Assembly (NCBI GenBank): GCA_022843165.1
Contig: JALHOD010000010.1
Coordinates: forward strand, 66,343-120,656
Source of the DNA: Pseudorhodoplanes sp.
Lineage (GTDB): Bacteria > Pseudomonadota > Alphaproteobacteria > Rhizobiales > Xanthobacteraceae
Reading direction: 5' to 3'
Length of the DNA: 54,314 nucleotides
In this document: positions 33,218 to 40,515 of the stretch, piece by piece
How positions within the stretch are numbered: position 1 is the stretch's first letter
Layout of the letters: each line of letters begins with the position of its first letter
The notes under the pieces: model-generated
The model's input: only the letters and a program-made list of their open reading frames with translations
Database searches by the model: none
What the model was told of the DNA's origin: nothing
Position numbers and translations under genes: made by a program

Positions 33218-34854
33218 CAGGCGAGCACTTGCGTGCCGGACATCGTGAAGCTGAGTTTCTGGCAGCCGGAATTCGCGCTGATCGTCATGCTGATATCCGT
33301 GCCGGCGGCCGCGACATTGGCGCTGGCATGAGCCTGGCTCTGTTCGGACGTGGTGACGGCGTTCGCGGTGCCGCCGAGCGCGACACCGTCGATCTTGAAT
33401 GTCGCGGTGCAGGAGCCCGACCCACATTTGGTCGTCACGTCCGTAATGGTCACGCCGCGCTTGAGCTTCAGTTTGAGGATATAATCGCCGTCTGCCGGCG
33501 AGACAAAAATGCCACTGGCTTCCCAGTCCTGCGTCTTGGCTGCGACATCGACCGGCCCCGCCGCGCGGCTGTAGTTCACGCAACGCCAGTCGCCGGCGGC
33601 GTATTCGACAAACTCCGCTTCGTCGCCGGCCGCCGTCGTGATGTTGGCGCCGCCCGGCAGGATCAGGTCGGCAGCGTGGTGCGTCAGCGTCAGAATGCCG
33701 TCGAAATGCAGCTTGACGATCGTGCCGACCGCCTTTGTGCCGATCGAGGTGATCGCCGTGGTGCCGGTGATGTCGAAATAGTTTCCATCGTCGCCGAGTG
33801 TCAGCGCGTTGGCGCTGGCGACATCGGCCCCCTTGGAAAAGCGCATTTGCTTGGCGTTCATGTCGAACGTGCCGCCGGCTTGCGGCGTCAGGTCATCGAC
33901 AACATTGGCAAGGCCCGAGCCCGGAGGACCGGCACGCTGGATGAAGAAACCTATTTCATCCCCGGCGGTGAACGAACCGCCGCCGCCGAGATTGTCGCAG
34001 GTTAGCTCGCGCGTGACGCCATTGTCGGCATGCGCGGTTACATCCAGCGCCACCCAGTTGGTCGGCGCGTCGAGCCTGAGCAGCACAACCGTCGCCTTGA
34101 CGGCCGACGCCGACGCCACCATTGCGCTGATGAAGCCGCCGATGGCGCCTTCCAGCGCGGTTTCGGAAATCAGGATTGTGCCGATCGAGGCGAGCGCGGC
34201 ATTGTCGCCCTTCACATAAGAGGAGGCGGGCTCGCTGGCGGTCGTGTCGTCATCCCACAGATAGGTAAAAGCCGGATTTTCCGAATTGGCGGCGGCGAGC
34301 GCGGCCGACGCGGCGGCGGCAATGACATCGAGGCCGGTCTGCACGCGATCGGCGGCGGTCGCGATGACATCGAGCGCGGTCTGATCCTTGTCGGCGCTGG
34401 CGCTGGCGGCATGGCCGGCCGCGACATTGGCCGCCGCTTCCGCCTGGGTGACGGCTTCGGTCAGATCCTCTGCGGCCGCGAGGATCGCCGCCTGGTCGCG
34501 GCGCAGTTCGGCGTCGCGCATCGCGCCGACATCGGCGACATCGGTATGGGTATCGCCCGGAAAATCCTCAAGGTCGGCGAATTCGACATCCTGGATCGCC
34601 GGCGTGTCGCGCCAGACATAGAGCGTGCCGGCGGCGGCCGGGAACAGAACGCGCGTCACGGTCGCGACTTCACTCGTGGGATCCAGCGCCACCGTGAAAT
34701 GCGTGGGGTTCACCAGCACGGTGACAGCGCCATCGCCATCGGTGAATTTCGCCTTCACATGGCTTTCGGCCTTGGCGCGAAAGGCGGTGTTGAAGGTGTT
34801 CTCCGCGCCGGTGAACGGAAAGGAGGCGTCGCAGGCTTCGGTCGGGACCGTCAT
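33217..34854 (-). CDS. Tail fibre protein with T7 gp17-like N-terminus
   Basis: This 545-aa protein has residues about 15-125 that fit the T7 tail-fibre N-terminal domain, which anchors the fibre to the tail tube (FRAKAESHVKAKFTDGDGA, VTRVLFPAAAGTLYVWRDTPAIQ, then a helical DVGAMRDAELRRDQ). An Ala-rich coiled-coil stalk follows, with repeated units such as QTALDVIATAADRVQTGLDVIAAAAS. The C-terminal half is beta-rich (GTIVKLHFDGILTLTHHAADLILPGG, a pyocin-knob/fibre-shaft-like motif) and ends in a small domain with two Cys. It overlaps the ejection-protein gene by 4 bases. Confidence 0.86.
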   Translation of the reverse strand: MTVPTEACDASFPFTGAENTFNTAFRAKAESHVKAKFTDGDGAVTVLVNPTHFTVALDPTSEVATVTRVLFPAAAGTLYVWRDTPAIQDVEFADLEDFPGDTHTDVADVGAMRDAELRRDQAAILAAAEDLTEAVTQAEAAANVAAGHAASASADKDQTALDVIATAADRVQTGLDVIAAAASAALAAANSENPAFTYLWDDDTTASEPASSYVKGDNAALASIGTILISETALEGAIGGFISAMVASASAVKATVVLLRLDAPTNWVALDVTAHADNGVTRELTCDNLGGGGSFTAGDEIGFFIQRAGPPGSGLANVVDDLTPQAGGTFDMNAKQMRFSKGADVASANALTLGDDGNYFDITGTTAITSIGTKAVGTIVKLHFDGILTLTHHAADLILPGGANITTAAGDEAEFVEYAAGDWRCVNYSRAAGPVDVAAKTQDWEASGIFVSPADGDYILKLKLKRGVTITDVTTKCGSGSCTATFKIDGVALGGTANAVTTSEQSQAHASANVAAAGTDISMTISANSGCQKLSFTMSGTQVLA

Positions 34855-37439
34855 CGTGAACCCCCTATCGCGTCAAGGTTGGGCGCGCGGCGCGGTTCGC
34901 TGCGGCCGTGCTGCCACCAATAGCCTTGTCCCCATTCCTTGCGGGCCTGTTTCTCGATGCGCGCGAAGCGATCGCGCGCGCGGTCATCGGCCATAAGATG
35001 CAGCTGGTCGAGAACGACGCGCTGGAAGGCGAGCCGGGATTGCCACAGCGAGGAACCCGGCAGATACCGCGCGCCGGTATAGAGCGCGTCGCCGGCAAAA
35101 TGCGTTTCCTCGCCCTTGGCCCAACGCTGCACGTTGCGGATCGCGACATCGCCCATGACGCTTTCGAGCGCGGCGAATTGCGGGCCGGCAATGGTCGCCG
35201 CCCAGGAATTCCCGTATTTTGTCTGATCCAGAAACAGCACATCGCCGAACACTCCAAGCCCGCCGCCCTGGAGCATCGCCTTGCCGAAGGCGCGTAAACC
35301 GTTCCCGGTTGTCGGATCGAGCGAGAGCGGATCCCGGCCGGCGATGATTTCCTTGGATTGCATCGCGACCGTGCCGAGCGCGGTCATGGTCAGGAAGGTG
35401 AGCGCGCCATGCGACAGCCGCTTGCCGTCCCATCCGCGCGCGAAGGCGCGGGCGAAATGCATGGTGATGAAGGTGGCCGGAAAATTGCGATACATCGACA
35501 CCGCGCGCCGCGCCTCGCCGCCGATCGTGCCGGGCTGGCTCTGCCCGATCAGCATGGCGCGCGTCACCGGATCGTTCTCGATCACGGCGTAGTCCATTTC
35601 GGTGTGCATCAGCCGCGCGAACTTGTCGGCGGCGTCGCGGTGGCCGGCGGCCGCGATGTCGGACGGCCGGATGAAAACGGCATTGGCGCGCGGCTCATGC
35701 GGGGCGGTCGATCGGATGAGATCCCAATCGGCCGCCCCGATGCCGTAGCGGTCGAGGCTCGCGCGAAAATCGGCGCCGAGATCGCCGAAGGCTTTTCCGC
35801 GCTCGCGCGCGGCATGCGCCATCATTTCGAGGCCGAAGGCGCCGCGCAGAACCGAGGTCCAGCGCCGCAGGCCGGACGCGCGAATGTTGGCATTGGAGAG
35901 CTTGGCGGCAATCCCGGTGCGGATCGTCTCGCCCATCACCTTGTCGGCCTGGCCGGCGGCATGCGCCAACGTGTCCAGCACAAGCCCCTGTTGCGCCGCA
36001 AATACCTCGCTGCCCTTTTCGGTCATCATCGACACGGCGCGGCCGATCGTTGACATCACCGGCAGGCCGTTGAAGCGCGCCGCCATCATCAGCGTGCCGG
36101 GATCCGTGAGCGAGGAAATCATGGCGGATCCGAGTTGCGCCGCCGAGAGCACATGGCGGGTGTCGCCGAGAACGCGCGCCATTTCGGTGGAGACCGGCAC
36201 GCGGTTGGCGCCGGTCACTTCCGCGTACAGATCCTCGAACATGCGGCGCTCCAGCGCGACGCGCGCGGCGATCGCGCGGTTGGCCTTGGTCGCCTTGCCG
36301 GCCTTTCCGGGATCCGTCTGCGCCAGGCGCGCCGCCTCGCGATCGAACAGGCCGAGAATAAACCGCCTGGTCGCCTCCGGGTTCGGCCCCAGGACGCGCA
36401 TCGCCGCGACCTCGTCCCCCATCGCATGGATATGCGCCACCATCGTCTGGAACACGGATGCGTGTGCGCCGACCGCGTCGGCGACCGCCTGCCAGCTTTC
36501 AGCCGACTTGTAGGAAAAGAACCGCGACACGTCGCGGCTGTTCGCCAGCATGCGGCGGCCCTGCACGCCGGCGCTCGGCAGACCTTGCGCGCCCTCGGCC
36601 ACGATCGCGTCGAAGGCTTCATCGAACAGGATCTCGAAACGCGCATCGGTCAGCGGCTGGCCGGTATTGAAATCCAGCATGTCGGCGCGGTCGAGGTGCG
36701 GCCGCATCAGGCTCTTGAAAGCCTCGCGGCCAAGCGCGCTGACTTTCGCGCTGTCGAGATCCGGGTTGGGCAGGCGCCATTTTTCCCGCTTCGCCAGCTT
36801 GCCGCCGGCGGCAATGAACTGGTCGGCGAGCGATGCCGACACGCGCTCCCAGGCATCCGCCACCGGGCGCGCCTGGGCGTCCACATCGGTGCGGCCGTAC
36901 AGCACGCGCAGCACGTCGAGTTCGCGCGTGGCCTGGTCGGTCATTCCCAAATTCTTCGGCCGCAGGAATTCGATCGCGTCGGCGAACAGCCGGTGCGCGT
37001 CGGCGCGGATGTTGCGCGAGAGATAATGCACGTTCTGCCAGCTTGCGATCTCCCAGGGATCGCGCGCCAGCAGCGAGCGCATCGCGGCGCCGAGCGGCGT
37101 CTGCGTGCCCTTGCCGAGCGAGGGCGGCGCCTGGTTGCCGAAACCGAACACGCCCGGCGTCTGCCGCAGATCATCGACCCTGCCGGCATAGGCGTTGAAG
37201 GCGCGCAGCACATTGGCCTGCGCGATCACGGATCCGCGCGCCTCATCGGCCTTGCGCGCGGCGTCGGCGGTGACATAGGCCGCCGCGTCAAGCGCCGCCT
37301 GGCGGCCGCCGGCGGCCGCGCCGAGCGTGGCCTCATGCTTGCGCTCGAATTCGTCCATCATGTCGAGCAATTGCTGACCGGCGCGGCGATTGACAGCGCC
37401 GCCCTCGATCTTGCCGGAGAAACAGCGGCGGGCGGTCAT
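34851..37439 (-). CDS. Large internal virion (ejection) protein
   Basis: This 862-aa, mainly helical and Ala/Arg-rich protein occupies the slot of T7 gp16, directly upstream of the tail fibre. It has no signal peptide. Hydrophobic stretches near the C-terminal third (LTFLTMTALGTVAMQSKEIIAG, MLQGGGLGVFGDVLFL) might insert into the host envelope during ejection. I see no lysozyme or transglycosylase catalytic motif. The assignment rests on position, size and composition. ATGA overlaps at both ends couple it to the microprotein upstream and the fibre downstream. Confidence 0.75.
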   Translation of the reverse strand: MTARRCFSGKIEGGAVNRRAGQQLLDMMDEFERKHEATLGAAAGGRQAALDAAAYVTADAARKADEARGSVIAQANVLRAFNAYAGRVDDLRQTPGVFGFGNQAPPSLGKGTQTPLGAAMRSLLARDPWEIASWQNVHYLSRNIRADAHRLFADAIEFLRPKNLGMTDQATRELDVLRVLYGRTDVDAQARPVADAWERVSASLADQFIAAGGKLAKREKWRLPNPDLDSAKVSALGREAFKSLMRPHLDRADMLDFNTGQPLTDARFEILFDEAFDAIVAEGAQGLPSAGVQGRRMLANSRDVSRFFSYKSAESWQAVADAVGAHASVFQTMVAHIHAMGDEVAAMRVLGPNPEATRRFILGLFDREAARLAQTDPGKAGKATKANRAIAARVALERRMFEDLYAEVTGANRVPVSTEMARVLGDTRHVLSAAQLGSAMISSLTDPGTLMMAARFNGLPVMSTIGRAVSMMTEKGSEVFAAQQGLVLDTLAHAAGQADKVMGETIRTGIAAKLSNANIRASGLRRWTSVLRGAFGLEMMAHAARERGKAFGDLGADFRASLDRYGIGAADWDLIRSTAPHEPRANAVFIRPSDIAAAGHRDAADKFARLMHTEMDYAVIENDPVTRAMLIGQSQPGTIGGEARRAVSMYRNFPATFITMHFARAFARGWDGKRLSHGALTFLTMTALGTVAMQSKEIIAGRDPLSLDPTTGNGLRAFGKAMLQGGGLGVFGDVLFLDQTKYGNSWAATIAGPQFAALESVMGDVAIRNVQRWAKGEETHFAGDALYTGARYLPGSSLWQSRLAFQRVVLDQLHLMADDRARDRFARIEKQARKEWGQGYWWQHGRSEPRRAPNLDAIGGSR

Positions 37440-37588
37440 GTGCTTTCCTTTGGTTCATGCGGCCGCGCAAGTTTCTCGATCAGCCGCGCGACATGCCAAT
37501 CAAGCTGCTTGACCACATCGAGCAATTCGGTGCGGTTCATGTCCTCTATGGCCTTGCCGCAAAAAACGATGCCGCTGCGCTGGCTCAT
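37436..37588 (-). CDS. 50-aa phage microprotein between two ejection-protein genes
   Basis: A 51-codon frame starts at ATG 37588 (GGAGGG seven bases upstream) and ends at TGA 37436. It overlaps the stop of the 976-aa gene and the start of the 862-aa gene by four bases each (ATGA on both sides). The product reads MSQRSGIVFCGKAIEDMNRT, then continues ELLDVVKQLDWHVARLIEKL and a short basic tail. It is helical with a single Cys and has no membrane segment. Precise coupling at both ends and good codon use make it a real gene. The IEDMNRTELL segment resembles small proteins in other podoviruses, but the function is unknown. Confidence 0.8.
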   Translation of the reverse strand: MSQRSGIVFCGKAIEDMNRTELLDVVKQLDWHVARLIEKLARPHEPKEST

Positions 37589-40515
37589 GCGCCCTCCGGT
37601 TTGATGCCGATGCAGTCGATCAGTTCGCGCGCGGCGGCGGCTTCCTCCTCCGCTTCGCGCAGGATCTCGCGTGCGGAGACGGTGCGGAAAGAGCCGTCCG
37701 GCAGTTTCACGGTGATGTCGAGATCGCCGGCGTCGTCCAGGATGCGCGCGGCCTCGCGCGCCAGCGCGGGGTCGCCTAGCTGATCGAGGTCGTTTCCTGC
37801 AGCTGGCGCGTCTCGATCGCCTTCGCCAGCGCCTCGTGATGGCTCGCGAGTTTCGCCGCCGCCTGCTTTTCCGCCAGCGGCATCGCCGGATCTGTCTCGC
37901 GCAGAAGCGCGGCGGCCCTGCGGTGTTGCGCCGGCGTCATCAGGAATGTCCCATCCTGGGATTTCTGCGAGATCTTCATCTTGTTTCCGCCGCTTGAACG
38001 CGCGTTCATAGCGGTCCCTATCTTCCATCACCGCGCGCTCGAAGGCAACCAGGGCGTCGCGCTCGCCCTCCTTTTCCATGATCTCGCGGGTGCGTTCCAG
38101 CAGCGGCGCGTCGATGGTTTTCGGGTCGATCTCGGCCTCGGCCAGCTGGTTGTCGATCTCGCGCTCGATGAAGGCGCGGTTTTCCACAGGGTCGAATGCC
38201 TCGCCGCGCTCGCGGCCCTCGATATAGCGGCGCTTGCCCCGGCTTTCGTCGTCAATCGCGCGCAACAGGTCGTTGACGGTGGAGGTGGTGACGCCGCCGC
38301 GATCGGCGCCCTGGTCGCGGAAATAGCCGGCTTCCACGGCGGCCTCGCGCGCGCGATCGAGGCTCATGCCGCTCTTGCGCACAAGCGGGCCAAAACCCGG
38401 CACGAAACGGCCGCCGTCGAGAATGGCGTCGAGTTCGGGATCGGGCCTGAGCCCGCCGCGCCGCGCCAGAAACTCGAACAGCGAAAATGTCTCCGGGTCG
38501 CGCGCCGCAGGTCCGCGTCTGGCCTTGGGCGCATTCAACGGCACCGGCTCGATCTCGCCCGACGCCTTGATCGCCGGCATCGGCAGGTCTGCCAGCGCCG
38601 CCGGTGCATCCGGTGCGGCGATGTCGCGAATGCCGCGCCATGTCCGCTTGAACTGCGAATTGAACTGATCGACCGGCAGGGTGCGGTTGCCCCTGGCATC
38701 GACCTGCAGCGCCATGACGGTTTCGACTATTTCCGAAATCTGCCGCTGCAGATCCGTCATCGCGGCCGGATTATCGGCAAAACCGGCCGGGTGCCACGTC
38801 TTGCCGTCCCAATGCGACACGCGAAAATCGTCCGGCAGCGCCTCGATGTAGATGTCCGCCCTGGTTGCGCGGTCGATCGCGGCCGACAGGGCATCGGTGC
38901 GCACCGGCGGTTCCAGCGCCCGCAGCTGCGCAACGCGCGCCGGCGGCAACACGTCGAAAATCACGTCCTCGAACGGTGACGGTCCCGCGTCGCCGTCCAA
39001 GCGGGCGGCAAGGTCGGCGGTCGAAAGGCCCGAGAATTCCGAGCGCGGCGGTTCGGCCGGCCGGCGGACGGGCGCGCCCTGATCCATCGCGGTCGCGGCG
39101 TCCTCGATCGCGCGCTCCTGGGCGATGCGCGCTTCGGCGACGGCCTCCGCGTCGGCGCTCCTGGCCGGCGGCAATTCCGCGATCTGATCGCTCACGACCT
39201 GGTCGCGCTCCAGCGCGCGCGCCGCCGCCTCGAAGTCCTCCGGCGCCAGATCGTCCATGACGCGCCAGGCCGGGGCCATGTCGAATTCGCCGAAGGCGAC
39301 GGGATCGCGCTGCGGATAGACGCGGCCGCGCTCGGCGATCGCGGCATCCTCTCCGCTCAGAAAGCCGCGCGGCTCATCGTTCGGTTCGGGCGGCGTGCGC
39401 GGCGGGATTTTTTCGGTCCGCGCGCGAGCGCGGGCGGCGTCGGCGATCGCGAAGTCTCCGGCGCCGGGGGCGCCGGCCGGATCGCCCTCGCCAAAGGCCG
39501 CCGGATCCCGCCTCGGGTAAACCCTCCCGCGTGCGAGCGCATCCGCGTCGTCAGGGCTCAGAAAACCGATAGGGTCGCCCGGCCCCAGCGGACTCCGTGG
39601 AGGGGTTTTTTCCGTCCTGACGCGCGCGGCCGCCGCCGCCGCGATGTCAAACTCGCCTGTGACGCCCCTGGCGGAATTCACGGCCTCCCCGAAGGCGACG
39701 GAGTCGCGGCCGGGATAGGCGGTGCCGCGATCGAGCGCGGTCGCGGCCTCATCGTCCAGATAGCCGATAAAGCTGCGCTCGCCGTTCCAGTCCGCCAGTT
39801 GCTGTTCGGGTGCCGGCCGGCGGCCGCGAACATATTTCAGGCCGGCGCCGGCGGCGCGGAAAAACCCGGCGAGGCCCGCCGCGCCGGCGCCCGCCTCCAG
39901 CACATTGCCGGCGGCCTGCGACCAGCCGGCTTCCAGTTCCAGCCTGGCGCGGTTGCTCTGGATCACCGGCTCCTGGACGGCCTGGATCCCGGCATTGAGC
40001 AAAAATTCCCGGCCGAGCATTTTCAGCACCGGCCCTTTCAGCGGGCCGCCGATCGGGATGGTGGCCAGGTTGACCGGATCCACCACCTGGCGCGCCATGC
40101 CGGTCAGGAAAGCCAGCCCGTTTCCGCTCAGGCCATAGGTCGCCGCGCGCACCTCTCCGGCGTCGCGCTCGATCGCCTGCGCCTTTTTCGCCGCGTTCAG
40201 CCGCACGTCGAACAGCGGCTCCAGTTCGCGGCGCTTTTCCGCGTCGAGATCGGCGGTCATGAAGCGGATATGATCGACACGCTCCTCCACCGGCACCGAC
40301 ACGCCCATCCGCATCCGGCGGCCGGCGAGGCTTTCGGCCTTGCCGAGCAATTCCTCGTAGGCATCCTCGGTCGGCTGGAGGGAACCCGTGAGGGTGTCGA
40401 GCCCCGACGCCGCCCATTCCGCCGACACGATTTCGGACAGCGTCGCAGGCGCGCGCGCGGCCGGCCGGGTGGCGAGCTCGTCCAGATAATCGCGTTCGGC
40501 CGCTTCCGGCGTCAT
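37585..40515 (-). CDS. Large internal virion protein with tandem repeats
   Basis: This 976-aa protein, probably an ejection protein, lies between the 735-aa and 862-aa ones. Residues 1-240 are helical with a hydrophobic Gly/Ala segment (GNVLEAGAGAAGLAGFFRAAG). Residues 251-410 hold three copies of a unit of about 66 residues whose core reads G(Y/F)L-DDA-A-RG-xYP-RD-AFGE, separated by TEKxPPR linkers. A long charged central region follows, then a C-terminal domain (LDITVKLPDGSFRTVSAREIL) like those of large polyvalent phage proteins. Between codons for about residues 846 and 912 the reading frame loses its G/C third positions, while another frame gains them (nested ORF 37776-37979). Confidence 0.75.
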   Translation of the reverse strand: MTPEAAERDYLDELATRPAARAPATLSEIVSAEWAASGLDTLTGSLQPTEDAYEELLGKAESLAGRRMRMGVSVPVEERVDHIRFMTADLDAEKRRELEPLFDVRLNAAKKAQAIERDAGEVRAATYGLSGNGLAFLTGMARQVVDPVNLATIPIGGPLKGPVLKMLGREFLLNAGIQAVQEPVIQSNRARLELEAGWSQAAGNVLEAGAGAAGLAGFFRAAGAGLKYVRGRRPAPEQQLADWNGERSFIGYLDDEAATALDRGTAYPGRDSVAFGEAVNSARGVTGEFDIAAAAAARVRTEKTPPRSPLGPGDPIGFLSPDDADALARGRVYPRRDPAAFGEGDPAGAPGAGDFAIADAARARARTEKIPPRTPPEPNDEPRGFLSGEDAAIAERGRVYPQRDPVAFGEFDMAPAWRVMDDLAPEDFEAAARALERDQVVSDQIAELPPARSADAEAVAEARIAQERAIEDAATAMDQGAPVRRPAEPPRSEFSGLSTADLAARLDGDAGPSPFEDVIFDVLPPARVAQLRALEPPVRTDALSAAIDRATRADIYIEALPDDFRVSHWDGKTWHPAGFADNPAAMTDLQRQISEIVETVMALQVDARGNRTLPVDQFNSQFKRTWRGIRDIAAPDAPAALADLPMPAIKASGEIEPVPLNAPKARRGPAARDPETFSLFEFLARRGGLRPDPELDAILDGGRFVPGFGPLVRKSGMSLDRAREAAVEAGYFRDQGADRGGVTTSTVNDLLRAIDDESRGKRRYIEGRERGEAFDPVENRAFIEREIDNQLAEAEIDPKTIDAPLLERTREIMEKEGERDALVAFERAVMEDRDRYERAFKRRKQDEDLAEIPGWDIPDDAGATPQGRRASARDRSGDAAGGKAGGGETREPSRGAGEGDRDAPAAGNDLDQLGDPALAREAARILDDAGDLDITVKLPDGSFRTVSAREILREAEEEAAAARELIDCIGIKPEGA
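37776..37979 (-). CDS. Nested out-of-frame ORF inside the 976-aa gene
   Basis: This frame has its own ATG (37979) and TAG and encodes 67 aa beginning MKISQKSQDGTFLMTPAQHR. It is helical and charged (AALLRETDPAMPLAEKQAA, SHHEALAKAIETRQLQ). Nearly all its codons end in G or C, like genuine genes here, whereas the overlapping 976-aa frame in the same bases has many A/T third positions and a Gly/Arg-rich composition. Either it is an overprinted gene, or two compensating frameshifts have put the large gene into the wrong frame for about 200 bases. There is no strong Shine-Dalgarno; ATG 37940 is an alternative start. Confidence 0.5.
   Translation of the reverse strand: MKISQKSQDGTFLMTPAQHRRAAALLRETDPAMPLAEKQAAAKLASHHEALAKAIETRQLQETTSIS
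39286..39765 (-). repeat. Three tandem coding repeats in the 976-aa ejection protein
   Basis: Protein units at residues 251-277, 317-343 and 384-410 share the plan GxLxxxDAxALxRGxxYPxRDxxAFGE with a period of 66-67 residues. The intervening linkers also repeat an ARxRTEKxPPRxP element. The DNA copies are diverged but obvious in translation. Confidence 0.8.
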
